Shown: positions 31,480 through 41,615, counted from the stretch's first letter. The stretch: DNA of 64,000 nucleotides from Limnephilus marmoratus (GCA_917880885.1 OU862927.1:40451571-40515570), one strand, 5' to 3'. Notes: generated by a model from the letters alone, not told the origin. A program made the numbers and translations.

Positions 31480-32426
31480 CAGACAATAGGGACATGCTAA
31501 GTATACTTTATTGAAAAAAAAAACAATATTTATCAGTTAGATAATAACGAAGAGTAAGTATGTCAGTTTCCGGAAACGGAAAATAATGCATTTTAGTAGC
31601 CATTTCATTATAAAACGGATAATTTGACGTATTTTCTTATTGTTTTAATTTAAGCGTGTCCCGAGTTTCTGTGTATTCATCATTTATCTTTGTTTCCATT
31701 TAAATTTGTATAGAAAGCGTATCTAGTTTTCTTCTTTATTCTATGGTCAATAGTAATTATGGTATCCAGAGGCGTAGCGTGGGGTGTCCCGGCCCCAGGG
31801 CTTTAGCACAAATTTATACACGTTTAGATCAATAATTTTAATTGCAAAATATTATAGTAAATTATTACTGAAAAAATCACATTTAATCTGTTCGACTTTT
31901 ATTACTCGGCTTCATCTAACATTTGAACAATCTTTTTCAAAAATAGTTTTCTTTTTAATTGAACTTATTTTGAAACAACATACAGGTGTTCAGGGGTAAA
32001 ATGCACAAACTTCGGAAGAGGATTCTACACGATGGTAGAAGTAATTTTTTTTTACTTGAACCATTATGTAGAATCACCTCTCAAAGTTTGTGCACTTAAC
32101 CCCGGGACACGCTGTATATATTATAGGTACATGGCCACTTACCTTATTTTCTGACGCTTAAAAACATATTTCAACGCTCCAAAGCTGACGGTGGAAATTA
32201 TGGAACTGAAAATGCCTTACGATGGCCTAGAATTGTCAGACAGAAAAAAACTAAGCAAATTTCATGACGCCAGAAATCACCGTTCATGAGTTTTTGCTGC
32301 TTCAGATATCTCACACATATTTATAAACATGTAATAAAACAACCGAATAAACGATAATCAATCTACGGTTAAATCAAAAACAATCTCTTAAAAAAAGATA
32401 TCCGCTATAAGATAATAATCACTTAC
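31480..32426. other. Intergenic or intron DNA with a small palindromic MITE
   Basis: 31993-32103 is an inverted-repeat element with ends GGGGTAAAATGCACAAACTT / AAAGTTTGTGCACTTAACCCC. At 32158-32226 on the minus strand a short open stretch (AIVRHFQFHN ... WSVEICF, stop) after a TTCTAG acceptor could be a last exon for THAP unit 2, but this is weak. Confidence 0.4.
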
Positions 32427-32702
32427 CTCTTTCTCCTTCAAGAGCTTCAGTTTTTTCGAAATGGAGAGACGAGAAGCGCCCTTTCTTATTGACGAACGCT
32501 TCCCAGTCCGCCGCGAGTTTGACTTGCGATGCGAACTGGTTTCGTCGGGTGTCCAGGCGACTGCTTTACCAGCCTTGTCGGCCTGCCAGTCCAGAGCGAG
32601 GAAGGAGCTGATACCGGCTGCTTGCAACTCGCAAGGTGGTTGTTGTGAACTCTGTGAGCCTGATCGAGTTTCCAGAACGAACTCCGCCGGAAATTTTACC
32701 CC
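32427..32702 (-). CDS. THAP unit 2, third exon (basic linker)
   Basis: The acceptor TTTCCATAG is followed by GVKFPAEFVLETRSGSQSSQ, then ALDWQADKAGKAVAWTPDE, a basic run KSNSRRTGKRSSIRKGAS and SISKKLKLLKEKE, ending at GTAAGTGA. It is 92 codons, phase 0 at both sides, joining cleanly after 34183-34366. The basic stretch could serve nuclear import and the last helix resembles the coiled coils found after THAP fingers. Because phases agree it could also be spliced from unit 1 exons. Confidence 0.7.
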
Positions 32703-32810
32703 CTATGGAAATAATTTTCTGTTTTAAATAATAAAAAAATATTATTATAAGCAATAATCATCAGCCTGAAACACTCATCCACATTGAAAAATCTTCCGAG
32801 AAAAGATACA

Positions 32811-32886
32811 TGACGCCAACGGGACTTGAACCCGTGTCCTCTCGATTGCCGGTCGATTGCTCTTGACCACTGAGCTATGGCGGCTT
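32811..32886 (-). ncRNA. tRNA-like unit 1
   Basis: Minus strand GCCGCCATAGCTCAGTGG ... ACACGGGTTCAAGTCCCGT. The D stem (GCTC/GAGC) and T stem (ACGGG/CCCGT) are perfect and the acceptor pairs 6 of 7. The anticodon loop CCGGCAA would read GGC (Ala) but has C at position 33, where tRNAs have U. Likely a SINE head or tRNA pseudogene. Confidence 0.55.
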
Positions 32887-32910
32887 ATCTCGTACCCCGT
32901 ACGAGATAAG

Positions 32911-32985
32911 CCGCCATAGCTCAGTGGTCAAGAGCAATCGACCGGCAATCGAGAGGACACGGGTTCAAGTCCCGTTGGCGTCATG
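32911..32985 (+). ncRNA. tRNA-like unit 2
   Basis: The same sequence as unit 1 on the plus strand, with the same stems and the same C33. Confidence 0.55.
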
Positions 32986-33013
32986 TATCTTTTCTCGGAG
33001 GGTACGAGATAAG

Positions 33014-33088
33014 CCGCCATAGCTCAGTGGTCAAGAGCAATCGACCGGCAATCGAGAGGACACGGGTTCAAGTCCCGTTGGCGTCATG
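33014..33088 (+). ncRNA. tRNA-like unit 3
   Basis: A tandem copy of unit 2, 103 bp downstream and identical by eye. Confidence 0.55.
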
Positions 33089-33155
33089 TATCTTTTCTCG
33101 GAAGATTTTTCAATGTGGATGAGTGTTTCAGGCTGATAATTATTGCTTATAATAA

Positions 33156-33589
33156 TTGTTACCCTTTGTGCTATGCATAAAAAATCTTGTCTTAAAAACG
33201 TTAGTTTTACAATTAAAAATAATAATAAAAAAATACGTACGATTAAAAACCGTGTTTAAATTTTATCTCTTTTTAGTGTCGCTATTTCGTTTCATCGAGT
33301 TTCAAATCACAACGGTGCTAAAGAAGTTTTCACTTCAAAAACTTTATAAGGGGATACAAGTAAGAGCTAGAAACTACACACAAAATATACAACCAATATA
33401 TATTATAAAAGAATGTCCAAAAAAAACGTGCGGCTCGCAAAAACTCAGAAACGAGTCCCGGTACGATCAAGTGAGTTATATGGTGTGGTAGATCTCTACC
33501 CTCCCCACCAGGATTAGGGGTCCCGTTTTTACCTAAAGGGCGTGGTTTTGAAGATATAAGGGCTGGAAATTTCGCGTTCTACAAATTTC
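33156..33589. other. No gene seen
   Basis: AT-rich intron sequence up to the Helitron-like segment. The 5' limit of the Helitron may lie somewhere here. Confidence 0.35.
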
Positions 33590-33599
33590 AAGGACAGTC

Positions 33600-33617
33600 T
33601 TCCGGAAAGTTCTAGAA
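33600..33617 (+). promoter_or_regulatory. Heat shock element, four perfect units
   Basis: TTCcgGAAagTTCtaGAA: four alternating nGAAn units with exact spacing, the binding pattern of trimeric HSF. Confidence 0.7.
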
Positions 33618-33634
33618 GGGTCGATAAAGCTCTA

Positions 33635-33647
33635 GAAAGTTCTTGAA
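33635..33647 (+). promoter_or_regulatory. Heat shock element, three units
   Basis: GAAagTTCttGAA, with a near-match CTC unit before it at 33630-33632. Confidence 0.6.
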
Positions 33648-33675
33648 GGAGTGGCGGAGTATGTCAGTGAGCCTA

Positions 33676-33693
33676 GAAGGTTCCAGAACGTTC
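33676..33693 (+). promoter_or_regulatory. Heat shock element, four perfect units
   Basis: GAAggTTCcaGAAcgTTC with exact two-base spacers. Confidence 0.7.
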
Positions 33694-33781
33694 TGGATGG
33701 TTTGTAAATGCTCTAGAAAGTTATGGAAGGAGAAAGTTCTGAAGCTTTCAGAAATGAGTGGCGGTGAGTCTAGAAGCAACA

Positions 33782-33809
33782 TTCCAGAACATCCCGGAAC
33801 TTTCTGGAA
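33782..33809 (+). promoter_or_regulatory. Heat shock element, six units (five perfect)
   Basis: TTCcaGAAcaTCCcgGAActTTCtgGAA; only the third unit departs from consensus. A further GAAcaTTC lies at about 33844-33851. Confidence 0.7.
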
Positions 33810-34182
33810 TGCTGTGGAATAGGGAATCAGGAACATCATTGTGGAACATTCCATAACACTTTCAAATGTTGACCTGCGAAGCCGGGTACCCCAGCTAGTA
33901 TGTCATAAGATTGAAGGACATTGGATGCGAAGGAAATGGGTAGAGGACGTAATACGCATGTTTAATTGGAATGTAATCGGTTATTCAATGTGGTTATTAA
34001 ATTTTCAAGCAAATCATTGCAAGCACCGATTTAATTCTGAATTGCGATCTTTCACCAGATACTGCGAGAAACCTCTAACTCTGGAAAGAGGTGTACACTA
34101 CACATATACTAAAACATATATTTTATTTATGTTAGTCTATCTCTAAAGGTGCAACAGATAAAATAAAATATATTATAATTAC

Positions 34183-34366
34183 CGGAAAAATGGGGAAAGC
34201 TTTTGCGTGCAATCTTCGCAGACCCTTTTTGGTCGTATTGATGTATCTTTCTTCAAAGTGGACGGAGCAAATTCGGCTCGTGGCGGTCGGGTTCCAATCA
34301 TTCTCTCCCCTCTCCAGGCGGATTGCTCTTGTCCAGTTTCTCGTTTGAACGGGGTCTTGGGGAAAC
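34183..34366 (-). CDS. THAP unit 2, second exon
   Basis: The acceptor ATTTTAG is followed by FPQDPVQTRNW, ENDWNPTATSRICSVHFEER and HAKAFPIF; the donor is GTAATT. It carries the CSxHF ligands and AFP motif. The leading G completes the ATG codon split at the end of 35596-35672; the exon ends in phase 0. Confidence 0.82.
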
Positions 34367-34799
34367 CTAAAATAATCAAGTAAACCCACAAAAAATTATA
34401 ATTAATCAATCAAATTTAAATAAAAATTCAATATTTCTACTTGCGGCTTTGTAAATTTGAACTATTTTTACTGTCGAGGCATTTTTTAAATCCTAGACGC
34501 AAAAGGAGAGGTGTTATAAGTTTGACTTGTCTGTGCATCTGTGTGTCTGTATGTGGCGTCGTAGCTCCTAAATGGACCGATTAAAATGCGATTTTGTTTT
34601 TTTTTAAAGCTGACGTGATAGAGATGGTTCTTAGCTACAATTCATGAAAATCTGTTCAGGCGGTTCAAGGTCATCAGCTCTTTTTTGTGCCGGGGGTTAC
34701 TTAATATTTTGAAAATTTTACTTATCCATTAGCGAAATTACGAATGTGCGCAAAAGTTTCAACTATCCGAAGTCAGTGAAACTATGGGTTATATTAAAT

Positions 34800-35265
34800 A
34801 ACTTTGGGGGTGATTTTGAGGCTGAAGGAAGTAACGGTGGTGACGAGCAGCGAAAGAGGAAGTACTTTCTAACCATTTAGATCTGGTTTCTAAATATAGC
34901 TAAAGCCATTTCAAAGAACGTTTTGACTCTGAATAGAAACTCTTACTAGTGAGATATTAAGAATACCTTCTGTTTATTCAGTGAGGTTTATTCAGGTCTT
35001 GCCAATCAGCTGCACGGCGGGTCGGATCGGGAGAGGTCAGTTAAGGGAAACCCTTTGACCTCTCTAAATGAACTTTCTTGACTCAATGCCATCTTACTCC
35101 TGGACCTGGACCAGGATTCCTACCTAACCCTCTTACTTTTTTCCTTCCCAGAACTTCCTCTCCTTCATTTACTCAGAAACACCATCCACGCAGCCTCCCC
35201 AAAGTTTACATAGACCCTGAGGGAAAATATTTAAGGGCCTCATGCGTGGAGTTAAAGTAAAAATA
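34800..35265. repeat. SINE remnant and LINE 3' module
   Basis: 34800-34970 (minus) is a degraded piece of the SINE body (GCTAAAGCCATTTCAAAGAAC). 35010-35260 (plus) is a diverged LINE tail (TTCCCAGAACTTCCTCTCC, CATCCACGCAGCCTCC, CTGAGGGAAAATATTT). Confidence 0.5.
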
Positions 35266-35595
35266 AAAATGGAATCATTGCATCACAAACTTCCACATAC
35301 TTCCTTCAGAGACATAATTTAATTCGTGTTACTAAATTGCCTTCCAACATTTCCGCCCACCAATCGATATTATATATTAAAAAACAACTTGTTTTCCAAA
35401 TCAAATATTTAAACACGACCCCACAAACGTTTATCAAATACGCCACTGCGTGAATTCGATATTACAATACCAAATACCGCTAGAAGAGAGAGCCGACAAA
35501 ATAACACTGCAATATTAAGGCCATTTTATCGACGTTTCCTTCACCCGATATAAGCATTGTAAATGCAAAATAGTATTTTAAATTTGTATACTTAC

Positions 35596-35672
35596 ATGTG
35601 AAATGTTATTCCGTTTCTCTTGTTGTGTGTTGATGTTGAATTTCGACATCCTTTTGCAACGCAGGTCGGCAT
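35596..35672 (-). CDS. THAP unit 2, first exon
   Basis: ATG at 35672 opens MPTCVAKGCRNSTS; the exon ends GITFH plus AT before GTAAGTATAC. CxxxxC ligands. With 34183-34366 and 32427-32702 it gives a continuous frame: THAP finger then basic linker. The bases before the ATG show no pyrimidine tract or acceptor, so it is a start exon. Confidence 0.82.
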
Positions 35673-36258
35673 TTTGGGTTTTGAGTCGGTCTTGACGCGG
35701 AAACAAGGCGGTGTCACGGGTGAACGACTCGACACTGACGCTAGACGTGGCGCAGTTACGATACGCGGTGCGCCTGGTCTTATCTTGTCGTCTTTTGTTC
35801 AGAAAGGGCCGATCTGCGTATTATTACGTTGTTCATACTGTCTTGCGCAGATATAGTATACACTAGGTGTGCGTTTTGCTTCGATGGGCACAATGAAAAT
35901 TGAATTTTATTAGGGTTCCATGCCAACTCAGAATTAAGTCAGCTCAACATCTCTTTTAAAAGTCATTAAAAGCTATGAAAAAAGGCATAACCTAACGTTT
36001 ATATTGTTTTTTCAATACTTTTAATAACTGTTAAAATGAGGTGTTGAGTTGATTGCATTCTGAGTTGTCCGGTCACCTGTTATTAGATAGGTAATTAATA
36101 TTACTAGCGCGGACGCCGCAGAACCTTGAAAAATCACGGGATATTATGATTGTATGATTTTTAAAGATGAACGTCTGTGTAAAGAATACCCAGCAGCGTC
36201 TTATTAAAATATCGGTAGAACAAACATGCACCGTTATTACAGTTGATTTGGTTCATAC

Positions 36259-36327
36259 CTCTTCTGTGGGTGGGTCGAATAGTATCGCGTCATCAATGAC
36301 GCGTATCCCGCGACTTTCGGCTGGTTT
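36259..36327 (-). CDS. Phase-0 exon, probably THAP unit 1 exon 5
   Basis: The acceptor TTTGTTTCAG is followed by KPAESRGIRVIDDAILFDPP and TEE, then the donor GTATGA. It is 23 codons, phase 0 at both sides, acidic. It lies upstream (minus sense) of unit 2, so it belongs to unit 1 or to a transcript that skips the unit 2 finger. Confidence 0.6.
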
Positions 36328-36329
36328 CT

Positions 36330-36970
36330 GAAACAAACAAAATATGTTGACTACGGAATTCTTACAAAATTTTGTATAATTCCCCTTCTTTAATTTCTTT
36401 ATATATGTGTTGTGATTGTCCTATTTCAAATATTTAACTTCATTTTGCACTTTTGCACTGAGCACTTCTCATTTTATCATTTTGCTTAATCTCGATGTGT
36501 ACAGTCCTTTATTCATAACTTTCGCGTCTATGTCACCCTTTACGAAACTATTCAATGCATTTTTTGTCTATTAATTAGCACTCTTTGTTTGTGGATTCGT
36601 AAACTTTCTCTTTTGGTCTATGAATAAGCTTGTTGCTTATTGCAATGTCATTCTTTCTACATCTTTTCTAAATTTTACAATTTGCAACTCCAGTGCTCAG
36701 AACAGAATCAAATCTGATTGTAAAGTACTATTCATCTGAATAAAAGTTTTGGCTAAAGTTCGGTTTACGGGAGATAGTCCTAGATAATTTTTTTTTTTTT
36801 ATACTAATTATGGGCCGGAAAATCCGAATCTGAAAGAATTAGGCGTCGGCAAGCAATATTAACTGAATTACACGACTTTAAAATTTTCTATAAACACAAA
36901 GGAAAACACGTCATTTTGAATGTATTGACATAACAAGTCATAGAAAAACAAGAAAGATGTTACACCACAT
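36330..36970. other. Intron DNA, no feature seen
   Basis: AT-rich sequence without recognised elements. Confidence 0.35.
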
Positions 36971-36974
36971 AAAA

Positions 36975-37170
36975 TTAAGTCAATCAATTGTCAATAGTGG
37001 TCTTACTAACATCAGGGATCATAGCACAGAGCTCCCGAACCATCACCCGTCGATTTGCGATCATTGTTTTTTTCCACTTTGGCAATTTTTTTCGTCTGAA
37101 ACCGATGGCCGTCCGGCACGCTTTTAAATTCTCTGCACCATTTGCGCAATCATACACGGTTATCCACACA
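36975..37170 (-). pseudogene. mariner-like transposase HTH fragment
   Basis: Reads CANGAENLKACRTAIG, KWKKTMIANRRVMVREL and DVSKTTIDN, resembling the second helix-turn-helix of mariner-family transposases (DRRVTVREIA ... SKSTV). Short and isolated. Confidence 0.45.
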
Positions 37171-37516
37171 TTTTAAGTAACTGATAATGAATTTCTACCG
37201 GGGTTTTGTTCTTCTCACAAAAAAACTAACTATAGAGCGTAATTCACACCTGGCGGGTGCGGCGAGCGGAAGCTTCATGGCTAACGGCTGCCACGCCGAG
37301 ACTAAGTATCGCAGAGAGTGCAGCATTGTGGGGATTTGGCGTAGGGAAACCAGGCTACACGCCAGTTTTCCCGGATCTCACGTAAAATTGTTCCCCGCGA
37401 CCGCAGCACCCTGGAGACCTTATTTGACGGACAGCCCTCGTATTTTATTATTTATTGATACAATATCAAACATTTTTAAATACAATTCAGCAATGTCGGC
37501 CTCACTATGTAGCTTA

Positions 37517-37679
37517 GGGAACGTACCCATACTACGTGACACGTTTAGGGGGGGGGGGGTCTTCAAAATGTCACGCTCCATACAAATGAGCGGCGGATTG
37601 CTTAGGATTTTGGTCACCGGGGGGGGGGGGGGGGGTTAAAAATTGCAAAAAGTTGGTCACGTAGTATGGGTACGTTCCC
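37517..37679. mobile_element. PIF/Harbinger-type MITE, copy 2 (inverted)
   Basis: The same TIR as copy 1 (GGGAACGTACCCATACTACG) with TTA on both sides (37514-37516, 37680-37682). G tracts here correspond to the C tracts of copy 1. Confidence 0.8.
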
Positions 37680-37869
37680 TTACCTGTGCTGAGGCCTCCA
37701 TTTTATAAAACAAAAATTTAAATATACTTAATACATTAAAAATAATATAAAAATAATGCTGCATAAAAAAGTAAGCTAAAATTATAGGTAAAATGTATTT
37801 TATATGATGTGTTTTATATTGGTTTTGTGTGTTACGTGTATGTGTTTTATTCTTATTATGTTATGAGAT

Positions 37870-38790
37870 TTTGGTAATATTGTCTTTTTTGTTCTTTAAT
37901 CCATTTTTTTAATTTTGAGTATGAATTTATTTTTGTTTTCTTTTATTTTATTTTCAAGGTAAAGACTGTTGAATGCTTTTATAGCATGATATTTATAGTG
38001 CCTTTTTCCAAAGCTTGTATTCACTGTCGGAGTTTTTATGTCATTTTTGTATGATTGTCTTACTGGTCTGTTAGTGATATTTTGAGATTGTTGAAATTAG
38101 TTTTTTTGGTCGAAAATGTAGTTTAGTAGAGTTTTAACGTGTAATTGGCGTATATCTAGTACGTCAAAAAAAAACCCTCCACACAGCATCCCCAAAGATG
38201 ACACAGGCCCTGAGGGAAATTATTTTCCTAAGGCCTCCTGAGTGGAGCTCATGTAAAAAAAAACGTCATAACTGTTGAATATTTGGTCTGTATCAGTTAG
38301 TCTATGTATTTTAAGTATTACCTTTAAGATCGTTTTCTGCGCGATTTCTAAGTGATCGATAGCTGGGTATGTTGCTCCTCCCCAGACAATTATTCCATAT
38401 TCTATTATTGATTGACAAAGTGCAAAATATATTGTTTTCATTTGTTTTATTTTGTACATGTTCCTTATGTTTAGGCAAATGTGTATTGTTTTGAGGAGTT
38501 TATTTGTGATTTGTTTGATATGATGTGTCCACCTTAGGTTATGGTCAATTACGATTCCCAGATGCTTTATTTATTCTGTTTTTTTCTAGAGAAGTGTAAT
38601 TGCAAAAGTTGTTATTTAAACATTCGTGTATTTTTGTGTTTGTGTTGTTTTTTGGTTGTCCCGTGCTGTTTATGATGTACGTTGTAAATTTTGTTTTGGA
38701 TATGTTTAGTGTAAGTATGTTTGAGTCTAGCCATGTTTTCACTCGCGTGATTTCTAAATTTGCTATGTTAAATACATTATTCCAATCATA
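37870..38790 (-). pseudogene. Jockey-like LINE, RT C-terminal region
   Basis: In order on the minus strand: VKTWLDSNILTLNISKTKFT (RT thumb, near 38740), LGIVIDHNLRWTHHIKQI, FALCQSIIEYGIIVWGGATY, then after an inserted LINE tail LDIRQLHVKTLLNYIF and RPVRQSYKNDIKTP, FGKRHYKYHAIKAFNSL near 38010-37950. Frames are mostly open apart from single shifts. A different LINE from the one at 17-19 kb. Confidence 0.75.
38168..38262 (+). mobile_element. Short LINE 3'-end insertion with A-tail and target duplication
   Basis: CCCTCCACACAGCATCCCC ... GAGCTCATGTAAAAAAAAA interrupts the LINE frame, with ACGTCA on both sides (38161-38166 and after the A run). A 5'-truncated copy of the dispersed module, showing that it moves by target-primed reverse transcription. 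Confidence 0.75.
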
Positions 38791-39089
38791 TTATTATTAT
38801 GATACTTCCAATGTAATAAAAATAAATAAAAACAATTAAAATCAATCTCAGCCAGTCAAGCAAAAGTAGCAGATGAAGTCAGGAATGTATTCGTCCATTC
38901 CGGCACATAACTCATGACATTTTATCATCACCACTCATCAGCACCTCACCCACTATCCATCAGAAATATCATTATAATAGGGGTTACTACAATATATTAT
39001 ACTATGACATAAGTGGAGGCTCCTCTTCAGTTTCTCTGGATGATGTGGATGTTGACATCAAAATTGGTGTTTTTACGTCTAAAATGTTT

Positions 39090-39360
39090 TTTTTTTATTT
39101 ATGTTTTTGTCACCATTTTTTACGTGAGAAAATACTTGTCCAGGACCGGAATATCCCACCTTATTTGTAAGAGGACTAGCTTTTTTCCTATCGATGAACC
39201 GCTTTAGTGTCATATAATTAATTCCAAAAGATGCTGCAGCTTTTCGAAGTGACACGTTTGTAGTCATGATTTCAGAAGCAGCTTGTTCATAAACACTTTC
39301 TGGAATTTCCCCCCTCTTCGTCTTTTTTTTATAATTTCGGACCATCTTACTCTTACAAAC
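39090..39360 (-). CDS. Pipsqueak/CENP-B-type HTH exon of a pogo-like transposase
   Basis: After the acceptor TTTTTTTTCAG and a short leader, ATG at 39345 gives MVRNYKKKTKRGEIPE, YEQAASEIMTTNVSLRKAAA and GINYMTLKRFIDRKK, a helix-turn-helix of the psq class found at the N terminus of pogo-like and domesticated insect proteins. The frame runs to KVGYSGPGQVFSH. No DDE domain was found nearby; a palindrome GGGGCGAGTTGTGAC/GTCACAACTCGCCCC at 39511-39564 may be a transposon end. Confidence 0.65.
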
Positions 39361-39944
39361 CTGAAAAAAAATGTTTGTAGTACAAATAAGCACAAAAAGG
39401 AAATGTATATAAGTAATACATATATGCATTCATAATATGTAAAAAAAATACGGCTTTTGTACATAATACACATTGGTTTTATATAAAGTTAAATAAATAC
39501 TAAATTCTTGGGGCGAGTTGTGACTGTCACAAACTGCCCCGCCTTGATGTCACAACTCGCCCCACCCAACGATTTTACATAAAAATGGCCACGCAAGTAA
39601 ACGTACTTAACGTACGTATTTCATTTATTATAACTAATAAAAGTAATAAAAGACACAGTGTTTGGAGAAAAACATATATAACGACTTACCGAGTGCTAGC
39701 AGGTTATCAGATGAGCTTGAAAATTTGAGGGAAAATTTCGTTTAGCACTTAAAAATCACACTTTATCGTTTAGCTTCGATCAACCGCGCGGCAGTCCGGC
39801 ACCACTGTTTTGACAAAAACTGGCGGTGCGGGGTTCACACGAAACGGCGCGACGCGCGCCATGCTAAGTCAACTAGCGGGAATTTTAAACGCGATGTCAC
39901 CACCTGCCCCCGTCACAACACGCCCCACCCTCCCTAAATATATT

Positions 39945-40131
39945 CCCCGGGACGGGGGGGGGGAGTGGAGTGGGGAGAGGGAAGGTGGAGGTGACGGAGT
40001 GTTAACGCGAGAGGGGAAGAGGTCGCGGGTGAAGAAGGGGAGGCGGAAGGGGAACGGGACGAATGGGAAAGGACACTCAGGGAGAAACAATTTATTTAAT
40101 GGCATAGCAACGCATGCCGGGACCAGCTAGT
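39945..40131 (+). mobile_element. Helitron 3' part, second family
   Basis: Ends GCATGCCGGGACCAGCTAG followed by T. G-rich body; the inverse of the 3' part at 53584-53800 (GCATAGCAACGCATGCCGGG). Confidence 0.65.
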
Positions 40132-40194
40132 TTACTAATATTAATACCGGCACAGTATTCTATTAATTCATCAAACGTCAATAAATGTACTTAC

Positions 40195-40281
40195 AATGCT
40201 TTCTGGGATTTGGATGGGCGGAGTAGCTTCGGCCTCCTTCTCCGCAAAGTACACCCTTATTGTAGCTTTTGGTTCACTTTC
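40195..40281 (-). CDS. THAP unit 1, exon 4
   Basis: The acceptor is TTTTTTTAAAAG; the exon reads ESEPKATIRVYFAEKEAEAT and PPIQIPESI, then GTAAGTAC. It is 29 codons, phase 0 at both sides, joining after 41478-41615. No known domain. Confidence 0.68.
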
Positions 40282-40313
40282 CTTTTAAAAAAAGAGACAG
40301 TAAAGTTGACAAT

Positions 40314-41461
40314 ATTATACAATCATTAATGAATTTCGATGTTTTAAATATTTATTTGTGACATGCACCATCAATGAAGTGTTTATTTAAAGAGCAATCT
40401 CTACATATTATAAATTGAAGTCCCCGCGTCGTCTGTCTGTCTGTTCGCGATAAACTCGAAAACTACTGAACGGATTTTCATGCGGTTTTCACCAATAGAT
40501 AGAGTGTTTCGTGAGGAAGGTTTAGGTATGTAATTTTCAAGGATTTGTGCAAATTGGTTGAAACATAACGATAATTGTTAGAAGCGTCGCGTCGGAAATA
40601 GACAAGCCGCCTGGTAGCTTTCATCGAATACGCTGCCTAATCCTTTTGGGATATAAAAAAGCATGGTGGAATATTTCTCTTTTATAGATCTACAAAAAAG
40701 TCCGCGAAGGCATATATCTATCTTTTACGGGTAGCTTACTATACCCATTCTATCTTCTAAAAAAATGGTCACTTACATTGCGGTCAAAGATATTCAAATA
40801 CAAAAGAGATATGCTATGGTGTCCGCGCAACTGTTAGCGGACTACGTCCTAGAGTAGTTTGCATACAAAAAAATTGTTCATTACGTTGATTTCTTGAAGA
40901 TGTGCATTAGTATTGGTTAACAATAATGTTTGAATACGGAAGAGTTCGTTCATTTAGTTTAACGTTCGTTTGGTTTATTCGTTCAATTATTTGTTAATTG
41001 GTAAACAATATCGGCGACACCCGGAAGCGCAGTCCCACCTAGTAAAAACTGCAGATAGCACATCATATAGCACATCTACTTATATTTCAATATCTTTGAT
41101 TGCGGTAATTGAGTAAATTGGTAAGTTATTTAGACGGATGCAGTATTAATCCTTATTAACTTAAATACGTTAGTTACCCCAAGCATTTCATGCACATTAT
41201 TAAAATCTTTCACACCATCTCTACGTATTATAAATTAAAGTCCTCCGCGGCATCTGTCTGTCTCTTCGCGATGAACTCAAAGACTGCGGTGGTTATAAAG
41301 GTTGGATAACCATCCAGGAGATGACGTTGTGTTTTATTAGCCACAGCAACGCGTGGCCGGGTCAGCTAGTATTATATAATCAATAACGAATTTGGATGTT
41401 TTAAATATTTATTTGTGACATGCACCATCAATGAAGTGTTTATTATTTAGAGCAATTAAAT
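40314..41461. repeat. Direct repeat of ~85 bp flanking a Helitron segment
   Basis: 40330-40397 and 41388-41455 share GATGTTTTAAATATTTATTT and GACATGCACCATCAATGAAG. The Helitron block lies between. The pair looks like a segmental duplication of intron sequence rather than an LTR. Confidence 0.7.
40398..41369 (+). mobile_element. Lepidopteran Helitron block
   Basis: Starts TCTCTACATATTATAAATTG and carries the shared internal segments. A shorter complete copy, 41218-41369, starts TCTCTACGTATTATAAA after A and ends GTGGCCGGGTCAGCTAG before T, the A/T insertion context of Helitrons. The longer 5' copy may have used the same 3' end. Confidence 0.75.
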
Positions 41462-41477
41462 ATAAGAAGGAACTTAC

Positions 41478-41615
41478 CACTTGTGTGGTGGGTACAATGG
41501 ACGAGCAAGGAATGAGATAAAAGTAAGTTTTCAGTTGAGTGTTCGTAGAATTAGTATCATTGACCGGTTCATCAACTCTAATAAGATATTTGTCAGTGAA
41601 GTTGTCGGTTAATTC
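41478..41615 (-). CDS. THAP unit 1, exon 3
   Basis: The acceptor ATCCATTTCAG is followed by ELTDNFTDKYLIRVDEPVND, TNSTNTQLKTYFYLIPCSS and IVPTTQV, then GTAAGTTCC. It is 46 codons, phase 0 at both sides. No known domain; it continues the unit 1 frame after 43188-43377. Confidence 0.7.

Larger units (their letters stand above)
32741..33155. repeat. Palindrome carrying three tRNA-like units
   Basis: The left arm (ATAAGCAATAATCATCAGCC ... CTTATCTCGTACC) and right arm are inverted around 32897. The right arm holds the unit twice, as a 103-bp tandem (repeat starts 32899 and 33002). Each unit is a tRNA-like head followed by CATGTATCTTTTCTCGGA. A diverged single copy of the same head and tail lies at 60610-60735. 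Confidence 0.8.
33590..33898 (+). mobile_element. Helitron 3' portion carrying heat-shock-element arrays
   Basis: Ends GCGAAGCCGGGTACCCCAGCTAG followed by T, the CTAG-T end of Helitrons preceded by a GC-rich stem. The 300 bp before it are packed with alternating GAA and TTC triplets two bases apart (see separate entries). The 5' limit is not defined. Confidence 0.65.

Noticed and set aside
32811..33088. Functional tRNA-Ala genes
   Set aside because: The anticodon loop has C at position 33, and one acceptor and one anticodon-stem pair are mismatched; a diverged copy with the same tail at 60.6 kb fits a SINE family better.
35620..35856. Plus-strand open frame over the THAP unit 2 start exon
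   Set aside because: Opposite strand of a well-supported THAP exon; no domain.
39810..40130. Open frame rich in Gly/Arg
   Set aside because: It comes from a G-rich tract inside a Helitron 3' part; no domain or splice context.
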